A DNA stretch of 64,000 bases from Flagellimonas marinaquae. Lineage in GTDB: Bacteria; Bacteroidota; Bacteroidia; Flavobacteriales; Flavobacteriaceae. The DNA lies in assembly GCF_023716465.1 (NCBI RefSeq), contig NZ_CP092415.1, forward strand, positions 647,001 through 711,000. Reading direction: 5' to 3'. Shown here in pieces: positions 26,946 through 36,318 of this stretch (its first letter is position 1; each line of letters begins with the position of its first letter). The translations under genes were made by a program, and so were the position numbers. The notes beneath the pieces were generated by a model. The model was not told the origin of the DNA. It did no database searches and was given only the letters and a program-made list of their open reading frames with translations.

Positions 26946-28613
26946 TCAATTTTGATCGGACGGCGACAAATTCGGATTGGCATCCAACTCCGCCTGTGGA
27001 ATTTTGAATATCCAATCGTCGTTCACCGATGGACGTTCCACTTGGTACGCCTCTTGATAGAGCACGGGAGAGGCCCCTGAACCACCATTGGCAGCATGGT
27101 CGATGCCCTCATCCCATCTGATGTGGTCGGTGTAACCAAAACCTTCGCCCCAAAGTTCCAATCTTCTCTGGAACTTGATGTGCTCCATCATGGACTCTTG
27201 GGTGTTGTAGATGGTTACGTCGTAAGCACTGTCACGTTCTTCGCCCAGTGGTCTTAAAGCTTCCTGTGCACCAGGGATGTCGTTCATCATCACCTTGGCC
27301 TCTGCCTCGATCAAGTACATCTCGGAAGCACGCATGTAGATTATATCATCAGGATCGGTCGAACCGGGATTGGCATTTTTCAACTTAAAGTGCATATACG
27401 GATGCTGGTTAAAGGCATTATTGATACCGTAAGTTGCATTGATCTCAGCTCTTTTTGCAAAATAGCCCTCTAGGTCATTCGCATAATTGGGGTCCCTTGG
27501 CAGACCGGTATTGGGATCAAGCCCTCCTTGGTTGTTAGCTGCGGAACTATTGGTGTTCGGCGCATCTGAAAGGAATACATCCTTTCTGTAATCCGTTTCA
27601 GGGATGGCATCCACCAATCTTCTATCGGCAATCTTTGGGTTGTTCCTGATCTGGCTACCGTTGAAGGTATTTGTGGTCAAGTAAAAATATGATCTAAAAT
27701 AAGTGGTCTCCGCTGTAATCACATTGCTACCCCAGATGACCTCGGAAAGATTATTGGAGTTGAAACCTGACTTCCAATCGTCCTCGCCCATCAATGGATA
27801 GTTCTGGCGGGCCATAACGGCGGCGTCGGCAGCTGTTTGCCAGTCACCTTTTGAAAGTGCCGTACGTGCCAATAGACCGTAGGCCACATCGATGTTCAAC
27901 TGGGACTTGGTTTCAGGTCCACCGCTTGGTCTTCCCGAACCTTCTTCAAAGCGCTCTATGGCAGTAGCTAGATCTGCCTCGATCTGGTCGTAGATTTCCT
28001 GAACGGTAGATCTTGGCTGACTGGTAAAGGGAGACTCCGAAGAGAACAACAATGGCACACCTGGATCGCTAGCCGGATTTCCGATCAAGTACCCCTTGGC
28101 ATAATGTTGCACCAAAGAAAGATAGGCATAAGCCCTATAGGTGTAGGCCTGTCCCAAAATCTCGTTCAACTGTGGAGATTCCACTAAAGTACCGTCGGTT
28201 CCCCTGTTGATGAGGAGGTTGGCCCCCAAGATGATGTTGTACCTGTGGTACCACAACAACTCGCAGGTCAATGACGTTTGATCGGTATGGGAGTTCCACT
28301 GCATCTCCGTTCTCCACCCCAGATTATTGGCATTGGCAGAATGTATCAACCCACCTGTAAGATTATCACCCAGTGGCACCCAATAGTGATTGTTCGCCCT
28401 TGAATCATCACCCCCAGGGAATATGGCCTGTGATTGTGAGAACAGTCCACGGTGCAGCCCGTTCAATATCAGCTGCATGTTGTCTTCATTGGCTAACGCA
28501 TCGGAGGCAGAAATGGCATCCGTTGGCGTTGTTTCCAAAAAGTCGTCGTCGCATGAAGTTATGGCGATCCCTAGGAAGGCCAGTAACAGTATATTAATTT
28601 TTCTTAACATCAT
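26946..28613 (-). CDS. SusD/RagB family outer-membrane lipoprotein
   Basis: 555 residues. The leader MMLRKINILLLAFLGIAITS is followed by the lipidated Cys and three Asp residues, a surface-export-like signature. SusD features are the N-terminal TPR-like helices ('EILGQAYTYRAYAYLSLVQHYAKGYL'), the segment 'VPLLFSSE', and a C-terminal 'RASEMYLIEAEAKVMMNDI' and 'QRRLELWGEGFGYTDHIRW'. It binds nutrient ligands on the surface and closes over the paired SusC barrel. Here it follows SusC by 9 nt. The ligand is unknown, as no glycoside hydrolase accompanies the pair. Confidence 0.95.
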   Translation of the reverse strand: MMLRKINILLLAFLGIAITSCDDDFLETTPTDAISASDALANEDNMQLILNGLHRGLFSQSQAIFPGGDDSRANNHYWVPLGDNLTGGLIHSANANNLGWRTEMQWNSHTDQTSLTCELLWYHRYNIILGANLLINRGTDGTLVESPQLNEILGQAYTYRAYAYLSLVQHYAKGYLIGNPASDPGVPLLFSSESPFTSQPRSTVQEIYDQIEADLATAIERFEEGSGRPSGGPETKSQLNIDVAYGLLARTALSKGDWQTAADAAVMARQNYPLMGEDDWKSGFNSNNLSEVIWGSNVITAETTYFRSYFYLTTNTFNGSQIRNNPKIADRRLVDAIPETDYRKDVFLSDAPNTNSSAANNQGGLDPNTGLPRDPNYANDLEGYFAKRAEINATYGINNAFNQHPYMHFKLKNANPGSTDPDDIIYMRASEMYLIEAEAKVMMNDIPGAQEALRPLGEERDSAYDVTIYNTQESMMEHIKFQRRLELWGEGFGYTDHIRWDEGIDHAANGGSGASPVLYQEAYQVERPSVNDDWIFKIPQAELDANPNLSPSDQN

Positions 28614-28622
28614 TTGATTTTT

Positions 28623-31600
28623 TTAAAAAGTTACGTTCAATCCCAATGAAATAATTCTTGCAGGATTAAAATCATTCCCTTCCCCTGTACCTGCTAGGTT
28701 GAACTGTGGGTTGAGTCCTTTTCGCTCGCTCTGGGTGTATAGGTTTTCACCGGTAAGGGAAATCCTTAACTGGTCAAGGCCAAGTTGGTTGGCGATCTTG
28801 CTGTCAAAGGTGTAGCCGAAGTTCACATTGCGCAGTGCCCAGAATGAGGCATCCGTCAGGAAACGTTCGGATTGTCTTCTCACCAAGTTAGGGTTACCGT
28901 TTTCCATTCTTGGAACATCGGTGATGTCACCAGGTTGTCTCCATGCCCTCAAAATGTCAGGGTGCAAGGAGCTACCATAATTACCGCTGTGCATCATGGC
29001 AGCGTATCCATTGTCCAACACGCTACCGCCGATACCGTAGTTTATCAAGAAATCAAATGAGAATCCTTTGTAGCTGATGCTGTTGGCAATAGATCCCAAT
29101 AGGTCAGGGATGGAGCTCTCACCTGTATAGGCACGCTCGGTATCCTGCCAGTCGCTGGTCGTGGCGATGTCACCATTGGCATCCAACACGGGAACACTGT
29201 TTCCGTTGTCGTCCAATTCATACTGAAGGAACAATTGGTCCCCGGTTTCTGGATCAACACCCGCGGTTCGCAATAAGTAGAAATCAAACCTTGAACGTCC
29301 CACATCCCATCGTTGTTCGTCTTCCACAAATGGAGAAGGCAAGCTGGTGATTTCGTTCTTGAAGGTCGAGGCCTGCAAGGTTACGTTCCATCGAAAATCA
29401 GACTTGTCGAACAAGTTGGCCGTCAATGCCATCTCCCAACCGGAGTTGAACATATCCCCAACGTTCACGGGAACCTCGTTCAGACCATTACTTGGTGCTA
29501 TGGGCAGATTGTACAATAGATCGGAGGAATTTCTCTTATAGTATTCCACGGAACCGTCCAAGAAGTTGTTGAACAAGGTGAACTCTAAGGCAACATCAAA
29601 GTTCTCGATGGTCTCCCACTGTAGATTGGGGTTACCTATGTCCGTGTATATGATGGCAGGGTCACCTGCGTTGGAGGTGAGGGAAAATCTGGCCTGTGAC
29701 AAAAAGAAGTCCAAAAGATCATCGTTGCCTACTTCACCGTAAGAAGCCCTTAATTTCAATTGGTTGATCACACTGGAATCCTGCAAGAAACTTTCTTGAT
29801 CAATTCTCCAAGAACCACCAACGGAATAGAAGGTACCCCAACGGGTATCGGCATCGAATACCGAGGAACCATCACGTCGAACGGATCCACTGATATAGTA
29901 CTTGTTCTTATAGTTATAGTTGACCCTAGAGAAATAGCCTTCAATACTTTTACGCGTGGTGGACCCTCCAAGTGCTACAATACTGGAAAAATTATCGAAT
30001 TCATAGATGCCACTGGCTGCCTGTAAAATAGACATGCCGTTGTTTGAAGAGAAGGTCCTGTCAAAGCTTTCGTGACCTGCTGTTATGTCGAGGTTGTGAT
30101 CTCCAAAGCTCTTGTTATAGGTAAGGATTTGGTTGAAGTTCTCCACCTGTCTCCTACTTCGTACTTCCCTATATCGACCATCAGGTTGGGCATCCCCTAT
30201 CAATGCATTTTCGTACTGCTTTGTCAGGCCCTCATTGATATCTCTACCGTAGTTCAATCGAAGGCTTAAGCCATCGATAATCTCTTGTTCGGCAAAGAAT
30301 CGAAAACCATAGGTGTTGTCTCTATTTCGCATATCGTTCAGTAATAGTTCCTGAAGCGCATGACGTCCCTGACTGATGGGTCTGGAACCGATATTATACT
30401 CTGGGAAGCCCTCACCACTGTCAAATACACGATTCCCATTGGCGTCCCGTACAATATTCCCTTGTAAGTCGTTCACATAAACGGGATATATGGAACCGAT
30501 ATTCTTGGCAAAACCAAATGGGTTGGCAATACTATTTGCTCCTGCAGATCGTGGTGCCACAGCTTCGGTGATTGCTAAATTGGCGCTACCTCCAATGGTC
30601 AATTTATCGTTTACGTCGAACTCTGCGTTCAAACGTGTGGTCAAACGGTCAAAACCTGAAGTCACTACATAACTTTCCTCATCCAGATAAGAAGCGGAGA
30701 AGAACACTTTGTGGTCGTCCCCACCACCTGAAACGTTCACGTTGTAATTTTGACGTACGCCTGTCCTCGACAATACATCGTACCAATCAAGGCTGTTGTA
30801 AATCACATTGGCATTGGGATTCAATTGACCATCCGTACCGACAATTTGATCATTGGGTACATTGAACGGATTATATCCCAAGGCATTGTAAATGTTCGCC
30901 GAGGCAAAAGCAGGATCACCACCACCGGCACTTGAATTTTTCAAGGCTTCCCACATGGTCTCGTAATAACCTCCAGGGGAAAGTTCAGGGTAGAACGGAA
31001 CGGAAGTATCCACCAACCCATATTGCATGGAGGCATTAACTTGAATACCCCCTCTTCTACCACTCTTTGTGGTAATGATTACAACCCCATTGGCAGCCCT
31101 TGAACCGTATAGGGACGTTGAAGCTGCATCCTTGAGAATGGTAAAGGATTCAATATCTTCTTGATTGATCGTATTAAGTTCCCCTTCGTACTGTACCCCG
31201 TCCACGATGTATAAGGGATCGGTGTCTCCGTTCAGGGTCCCTACACCACGGATAACAATGCCAGGGGAAGTCCCTGGACCTTGTGCCGAAGTGAACTGTA
31301 CCCCTGTCGCACGACCTTCGATGGCCGCTACCGGGGAAGTCACGTTCCTAATGGACAGTTCCTCGGCCCCAACAACACTGGCGGAACCCGTAAAGGCTTC
31401 CTTGGTACTGGTGCCATAGGCCGTTACGATTACCTCTTCTAGGGCCTGGGCATCCTCTTCCATTTGTACATTAATTGTGATGGAAGCCCCTACCGTTCTT
31501 TCGACGGTCCGCTGCCCTAGATAACTAAAGCGCAGTACATCACCCGTACTTACCGCAATGGAATAGTTACCGTCAAAATCGGTCTGTGTACCCGTGGTGG

Positions 31601-31745
31601 TCCCTACAACGACCACGGAAACCCCTGGCAGGGGCTGATTTGAGGTATCGGTCACTAGACCTGACACCGTTTTTTCCTGTGCTTGCAGCCCTAGACATAA
31701 GAAGAATGCTGCGATGGCCACATAGCATCGAATTCTAAATTTCAT
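28623..31745 (-). CDS. SusC/RagA family TonB-dependent receptor
   Basis: 1040 residues from ATG 31745 (MKFRIRCYVAIAAFFLCLGL, signal peptide ending AQ); 31766 is an in-frame alternative seven codons upstream. It has the CarboxypepD-like N-terminal domain ('GLVTDTSNQPLPGVSVVVVG'), the TonB box region ('EVIVTAYGTSTKEA'), a plug with 'LYIVDGVQYEGELNTINQED' and 'TSLYGSRAANGVVIITTKSG', and a long C-terminal barrel ending 'LGLNVTF'. It works with SusD (9 nt downstream) to import oligomers or peptides. It is preceded by promoter module copy B. Confidence 0.95.
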   Translation of the reverse strand: MKFRIRCYVAIAAFFLCLGLQAQEKTVSGLVTDTSNQPLPGVSVVVVGTTTGTQTDFDGNYSIAVSTGDVLRFSYLGQRTVERTVGASITINVQMEEDAQALEEVIVTAYGTSTKEAFTGSASVVGAEELSIRNVTSPVAAIEGRATGVQFTSAQGPGTSPGIVIRGVGTLNGDTDPLYIVDGVQYEGELNTINQEDIESFTILKDAASTSLYGSRAANGVVIITTKSGRRGGIQVNASMQYGLVDTSVPFYPELSPGGYYETMWEALKNSSAGGGDPAFASANIYNALGYNPFNVPNDQIVGTDGQLNPNANVIYNSLDWYDVLSRTGVRQNYNVNVSGGGDDHKVFFSASYLDEESYVVTSGFDRLTTRLNAEFDVNDKLTIGGSANLAITEAVAPRSAGANSIANPFGFAKNIGSIYPVYVNDLQGNIVRDANGNRVFDSGEGFPEYNIGSRPISQGRHALQELLLNDMRNRDNTYGFRFFAEQEIIDGLSLRLNYGRDINEGLTKQYENALIGDAQPDGRYREVRSRRQVENFNQILTYNKSFGDHNLDITAGHESFDRTFSSNNGMSILQAASGIYEFDNFSSIVALGGSTTRKSIEGYFSRVNYNYKNKYYISGSVRRDGSSVFDADTRWGTFYSVGGSWRIDQESFLQDSSVINQLKLRASYGEVGNDDLLDFFLSQARFSLTSNAGDPAIIYTDIGNPNLQWETIENFDVALEFTLFNNFLDGSVEYYKRNSSDLLYNLPIAPSNGLNEVPVNVGDMFNSGWEMALTANLFDKSDFRWNVTLQASTFKNEITSLPSPFVEDEQRWDVGRSRFDFYLLRTAGVDPETGDQLFLQYELDDNGNSVPVLDANGDIATTSDWQDTERAYTGESSIPDLLGSIANSISYKGFSFDFLINYGIGGSVLDNGYAAMMHSGNYGSSLHPDILRAWRQPGDITDVPRMENGNPNLVRRQSERFLTDASFWALRNVNFGYTFDSKIANQLGLDQLRISLTGENLYTQSERKGLNPQFNLAGTGEGNDFNPARIISLGLNVTF

Positions 31746-31766
31746 AAATCTCGTTTTTGTTAACAT

Positions 31767-32248
31767 TAATTTTGAATTAGTTTAATTGAGAAGGGAGGAC
31801 CAGGGAAATCATCTATGGTGACTAATCAAAAAATCATTCAATAAATGAGAACAGTGCTTTATGGATGTAATTTGTTCCTTTATAAAATGTGATGTATTCC
31901 CAGTCCAGCCCTTTTGCAATTGTGGAATCAAAAAAAAGGGATTGGGAAGGGATTTTGGTAAATCCTTATAAACTGTAACACAACATTTTACACATTGTAA
32001 CATGGATGAAAAAACCCAAGCATTTAAGGAAACAGCAGGATAATTAGCAGTAAAAATAACGCCTATAAGCCCTACACAAAACAACTATTGGGAAAGCGGA
32101 TCTTGCTGGCTATAATTCAATAAAAGGAAGGTAAAACCATGGTATGTGGAAATTAAAATTTCACAAACTGTGAACGACTTATTGCATTTGAATTCCATAC
32201 AGGGACAAAAAATCGGGACGGGATAATATCCATTCTGGGCATTCCGGG
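31767..32248. other. Upstream region of susC
   Basis: About 480 nt between the AraC stop (32249) and susC. It carries promoter module copy B (31929-32002, minus strand). No gene is seen. Confidence 0.6.
31929..32002 (-). promoter_or_regulatory. Repeated 74-nt promoter module, copy B (susC)
   Basis: Minus strand, 5' to 3': TGTTAC at 32002-31997, TGTTAC at 31980-31975 (22 nt apart), TTACCAAA at 31961-31954, and a T-rich -7-like box ending in TTTG at 31936-31929. It is directed at susC, about 165-185 nt upstream of the start codon. It shares CCATGTTACAAT and TGTTACAGTTTA with copy A at the same spacing. Confidence 0.7.
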
Positions 32249-33331
32249 TTATTTCTTTGCGATCAGCAACTCATTTCGGAATTCTGTTGGGGACACTCCC
32301 TCAAATTTTTTAAACGTCCGATAAAATGAAACCCTATTATTAAACCCACTTTGGAAAGCTACTTCCTCGATGCCGAAATCCCTGTTTGGATCTAACAATA
32401 AAGATTTAGCATCTTCTACCCGATATCGGTTTACAAATTGATGAAAATTTTGATGGCAATAGTCGTTGATCAATTGAGAGGCATGATGTCGAGATATGTT
32501 CATCATCTGAGCAATGTCATCCAATTGCAGGTCAGCATCCAAGTAAGGCTTTTTTGTTTCCATCATAGCCTTGAGCTCAACCTGTAATTCGTGGGCAAAA
32601 CTTGCGGGCAAGCTGGAATTTTTGGGCTCCATTCCACCTTGGGATGAACATAAAATCCTTTTCGACATCGAACCAGATATGGCAATACTGAAATACGTCC
32701 ATAAAACCAGTAATGGCAACATGCCCAAGAACAAGAATATATGAACGATGAATGGTTTCGTATTGAGCACGAGTAACCATTCTGTAACCAATAAGGTAGT
32801 TGCAAAAAGAACAAATAAACCATTCAACGTATAAAGCCATTTGAGGGTGGGTGCATCAAAACAAACTTGTTTGACCAACTTCAATTGGACGCCATAAGCA
32901 TAGCCCAACATCAATAAGGATAGCAGCACCTTTATTCCTGTTCCAAGAAATTTGTCATCGATCATTTCTGTCCATGGACTCGTTTTAAGTACGGTTTGGA
33001 TGCTGTAGAATACCAACACAAAAAATACGGGAAAAAAGTGTCTCACATCATCAATGGTTACCCTCTCCATGGTCGTTATATTCCTGATGTAAAAGAAAAA
33101 TAGTGGGCCATAAAAAGTAATCGCCATCATATCATACCTGATAAGTGATGTATAAGAGCTGTAGTTCGCGGGAAGCGATATGGACACAATGCCATAACCA
33201 GATAATACAAGAAAAAGTGAAAGAATCCTATTGCTATATGGGAAACCATGTTTTTTTAGAAAGAAAAGGCCCAGAGCCAATAATCCCAGTTGAAAAGAAA
33301 GTAAAAGAATAAAAATTTGCCAAATGTTCAT
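32249..33331 (-). CDS. Membrane-tethered AraC-family transcriptional regulator
   Basis: 360 residues: about six or seven transmembrane helices (1-225) and a C-terminal AraC domain (about 250-355) with 'LQLDDIAQMMNISRHHASQLI' and 'VAFQSGFNNRVSFYRTFKKFEGVSPTEF'. It is directly upstream of susCD on the same strand (482 nt to susC), so it is the leading candidate regulator of that pair and possibly of promoter module B. Confidence 0.85.
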   Translation of the reverse strand: MNIWQIFILLLSFQLGLLALGLFFLKKHGFPYSNRILSLFLVLSGYGIVSISLPANYSSYTSLIRYDMMAITFYGPLFFFYIRNITTMERVTIDDVRHFFPVFFVLVFYSIQTVLKTSPWTEMIDDKFLGTGIKVLLSLLMLGYAYGVQLKLVKQVCFDAPTLKWLYTLNGLFVLFATTLLVTEWLLVLNTKPFIVHIFLFLGMLPLLVLWTYFSIAISGSMSKRILCSSQGGMEPKNSSLPASFAHELQVELKAMMETKKPYLDADLQLDDIAQMMNISRHHASQLINDYCHQNFHQFVNRYRVEDAKSLLLDPNRDFGIEEVAFQSGFNNRVSFYRTFKKFEGVSPTEFRNELLIAKK

Positions 33332-33642
33332 TTTCAGTACATTATTATAACACCTGCTTGATCATATAATCAACAAAACAATAAATGCAGCGGTAAGGAC
33401 GATTACTAAACTCTCTAATCCATCTGCCTTTCACATAAACCAATGTCTATCCCATGATCACATGATGCTATAGCGATAGATAGCACCTACTAAAGTATCT
33501 GGATAAAACCCGTAGATTGAAGTTCTTCATTAGTGTGTTTACGTTATCCTAATTCAAAGGATGACCCTGCTCTTAGTTAATGGACCAGGTTCTTGGGAAA
33601 GAAATAATACATGACCGATAGTTTTTTGATGTTGATGTTATT
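33332..33642. other. Intergenic region
   Basis: About 310 nt between an AraC regulator gene start and the 3' end of the S41-fold gene. No gene, hairpin with T-run or repeat was recognised. Confidence 0.5.
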
Positions 33643-35181
33643 CTATTTAGTTCCGATATCAAGCTTTGTACCCATCCAATCAAGGTATTGCAGCTCAACA
33701 TTATCCGAATCGTCCTTTTGATAATATAGGTTGACCCCGTGTATAGTGGTTTCCAAAATACCTTCACCGCCATCGAGTAGGCCAGCTTCCAATTCAAAAA
33801 AGCTCTTCATTTTTCTATCCATTTGCATTTTGAACCGACCTTCATCCACACCTATGGTGATCTTCCTTCCCTGAACATTATAGGTTCCTGATAACTTTTC
33901 CTTAAGACCCACATCCTTGATTGATAATTGCCGCCCCCCTACATATGACATTGCAGCTTCCAACCATGGGTCTTCATTTTTATAAAAATTTTGAGAAGTA
34001 AATTCCACTTCAACATGGGGCTCCAAAGTAGTGCGTTTATCGAAATCCCAGCTAGTGAGCCAAAAAACCTTTGTCACTGACACATTGATCTTTGAATTGG
34101 GCATTTGAGCGATTTTAATATCCCCAACGGTATTGGGCCCCTCACCCGTAGGCTCACCAATTATGACCGCTTGGGTGTTCAAGGTTAAAATGGAGGCAAG
34201 TTCCAACAAGGTTCCTCTAGTGGCCCTGCTCGTAAGTACGATCAGGTTCCCATCCTGATTAATTTGCTCCGAATCACGAAGCATATCAGTAAATGGCTTT
34301 AGCTTGAACCCATTGCCTCCACCGCCATATCTCAAATCCAATATGATTTTTTTTGCCTTTCCCGTTTTTATCCCTTCCGCTATGAAGCCAACAAACTTTT
34401 TGAATGAAGGCCCTTCCCCATTATTGGAGATTTGCTGAAATTGGATATACATGGCTTCACTGTTCGGGACATACTCCAACCAGTAATTCTCATTTTCATG
34501 ATTCTTTTGTTTCAACTGAAAATAGCCATCATTGGGCAATCCTCTATTCAGACTGGTATATTGAGACAATGGGCCAGCTTCCATGAAAACATTCCGATTT
34601 CCCGACAACTGCAGTTCCACACCTGAATCAGGGCCTGCCACACCAGCGCTTCTCAACAAATCCGGGAGGATGCCATAAACTGCAAACAATCGCTCTTGAT
34701 AATGTTCATTGTCTGCGCTCAAATACGGCATCATCATTTCATAAACATCATCGATGGATCTTCCGTCCATACCCAATACACGTTGTCCAACCAGTGCTTT
34801 GTTCTTTGCATCACAGATATACCAGCCATCTTGGAAGGGATATAAGGAAACAGGCAAAATCTTTGTTTCCAAAACCTCTTGAAAAGGCAGGATATTACAT
34901 CCTTCATCCTTTAGGAAAGCTAAGGCCTTTTGAATGCCATATACAATCTCCTTTCGAGAAAGGGAATCCAAATAACCTCTTAATCTACCAAGTTCCTGTA
35001 AAAAAAGCTCAGATTCTGGGGCGGATTCAAAATCCGGAAATATCTTGGCAACACTTTGTTCCAAAAATTCCAGATCCTCCAACCAAGCTTTCCTATCTAC
35101 TGAAACGGTCTTTTGACCCCAACATAAACCGATCGGGACCATAAACCATATCGTTACAAAACGTAATATTCTTTTATTCAT
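33643..35181 (-). CDS. S41-fold protein with catalytic Ser replaced by Gly
   Basis: 512 residues, signal peptide ending WGQ (about residue 22). The core aligns without gaps with the intact S41 protein at 17905: KKIILDLRYGGGGNGFKL, then LTSRATRGTLLELASIL, then VIIGEPTGEGPNTVGD. At the nucleophile position the intact protein has TFSAAM and this one has TRGTLL, so Gly323 replaces Ser. The residues around it are preserved. It is probably a non-catalytic ligand- or peptide-binding derivative. A C-terminal beta domain (about 400-510) follows the S41 core. Confidence 0.8.
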   Translation of the reverse strand: MNKRILRFVTIWFMVPIGLCWGQKTVSVDRKAWLEDLEFLEQSVAKIFPDFESAPESELFLQELGRLRGYLDSLSRKEIVYGIQKALAFLKDEGCNILPFQEVLETKILPVSLYPFQDGWYICDAKNKALVGQRVLGMDGRSIDDVYEMMMPYLSADNEHYQERLFAVYGILPDLLRSAGVAGPDSGVELQLSGNRNVFMEAGPLSQYTSLNRGLPNDGYFQLKQKNHENENYWLEYVPNSEAMYIQFQQISNNGEGPSFKKFVGFIAEGIKTGKAKKIILDLRYGGGGNGFKLKPFTDMLRDSEQINQDGNLIVLTSRATRGTLLELASILTLNTQAVIIGEPTGEGPNTVGDIKIAQMPNSKINVSVTKVFWLTSWDFDKRTTLEPHVEVEFTSQNFYKNEDPWLEAAMSYVGGRQLSIKDVGLKEKLSGTYNVQGRKITIGVDEGRFKMQMDRKMKSFFELEAGLLDGGEGILETTIHGVNLYYQKDDSDNVELQYLDWMGTKLDIGTK

Positions 35182-35361
35182 GACAATTAAGTCTAGTGAT
35201 ATTTTACTTGGTGTATTTATGATATGAATGTAAAACTAGGGTTACAAGTGTTTCCAATCGTCCTATTGTACGTATGTGCACAAATCAGAACCCTATTTTA
35301 ACGATGTTTAACAATCTTGAAAACGATAAGTTTTACCAATGCCATCCATACATTCCCGCGA

Positions 35362-36090
35362 TTAATCGTTCTTAATTACCTTGGCCAAGCCTGATACACT
35401 TTTTTGTACGATGTCCGGATCGCCCTTATAATTCATTCTACTTGTTCCTGATGCTTTGACACGTAATGAACCATTGACCGTTACATACGTTTCACTTAAA
35501 CCTTCCAGTTCTATCTCTAGGTTCTCCACCTGAAGATCATAATCCTTAAGATCGCTACTGGTATTTAGCTTTGCCTGTAGGGTATTGACTTGTCCATATA
35601 AATTCACGTCCGACGTCCCTTGAAGATCCAGCCTCATGGATTCGACATCAATCGGTCCCTGAACATTACCGGAATCGGATACATTCATTTCAAACGATTC
35701 GGTCAGGAGCGTGTTCTCAAACATCACTTCTGACACCCCTGAAACATTCAAAAGATCAAGGTTTGGTGTAGTAATGTGCACATTCAACACGATATCACCC
35801 CTGATACCCGTATTTTTCTCCAGGTCAAAATTCAAAATACCTCCGTCCTGTTCCACGATGATCTTATCTTGTAAATTATCGCTTGCTTCGACCACTATTC
35901 TTTCTTCCTCCGCATCTGTAAAAGTGATAAAGACCTTAAATGCGCTTGTTACATTTATACCGTTGAAACCAGTAAATGAATATGCTTTTTCCGATACTTG
36001 CTCGGAAGCCTCCAAGGTTTCTTCATCACAGGAACTTATCCCAAAGGCAAGTACTACAACACTCCATACATAAATTATTCTTTTTCTCAT
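35362..36090 (-). CDS. DUF2807 (GIN) adhesin-like lipoprotein
   Basis: 242 residues with a lipoprotein leader (MRKRIIYVWSVVVLAFGISS then Cys at residue 21, followed by DEE). The rest is the DUF2807 beta-helix: 'FTGFNGINVTSAFKVFITF', 'LNVHITTPNLDLLNVSGVSEVMF', 'LQGTSDVNLYGQVNTLQAKLNTSSDL', each turn carrying a G-x-S/T-x-V pattern. It lies 5 nt after the small ORF at 36096 in the sigma/anti-sigma operon. Head-GIN proteins are putative surface or periplasmic adhesins. Confidence 0.85.
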   Translation of the reverse strand: MRKRIIYVWSVVVLAFGISSCDEETLEASEQVSEKAYSFTGFNGINVTSAFKVFITFTDAEEERIVVEASDNLQDKIIVEQDGGILNFDLEKNTGIRGDIVLNVHITTPNLDLLNVSGVSEVMFENTLLTESFEMNVSDSGNVQGPIDVESMRLDLQGTSDVNLYGQVNTLQAKLNTSSDLKDYDLQVENLEIELEGLSETYVTVNGSLRVKASGTSRMNYKGDPDIVQKSVSGLAKVIKND

Positions 36091-36095
36091 TTGTA

Positions 36096-36308
36096 TTAAA
36101 TTTTAAAATGGTTAATTAAATTCTCTTTTAATTCGAAATCGGACTTCCAATAAAAATTGATCGGGGACCATTGTTCCTGCACTACTTGAACATCCGGTAG
36201 AACCAGTTCCTCTTTTACATATACTATGTTGTCTTGTTGATAGACATGTTCCGTTCTTATAGGTTGTTGAAATGGACCGCCTGTTTTATTTGATTGATTC
36301 TTGATCAT
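36096..36308 (-). CDS. Small hypothetical protein (70 residues)
   Basis: ATG at 36308 starts 10 nt after the stop of the beta-barrel gene and the frame ends 5 nt before the DUF2807 start, so it fills the gap precisely. The product (MIKNQSNKTGGPFQQPIRTE at the start, ending ENLINHFKI) has no signal peptide and no recognised family. The tight packing is the main argument that it is real. The same frame is open further upstream, but only as antisense-free read-through inside the barrel gene. Confidence 0.5.
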   Translation of the reverse strand: MIKNQSNKTGGPFQQPIRTEHVYQQDNIVYVKEELVLPDVQVVQEQWSPINFYWKSDFELKENLINHFKI

Positions 36309-36318
36309 TGACTTTGAA

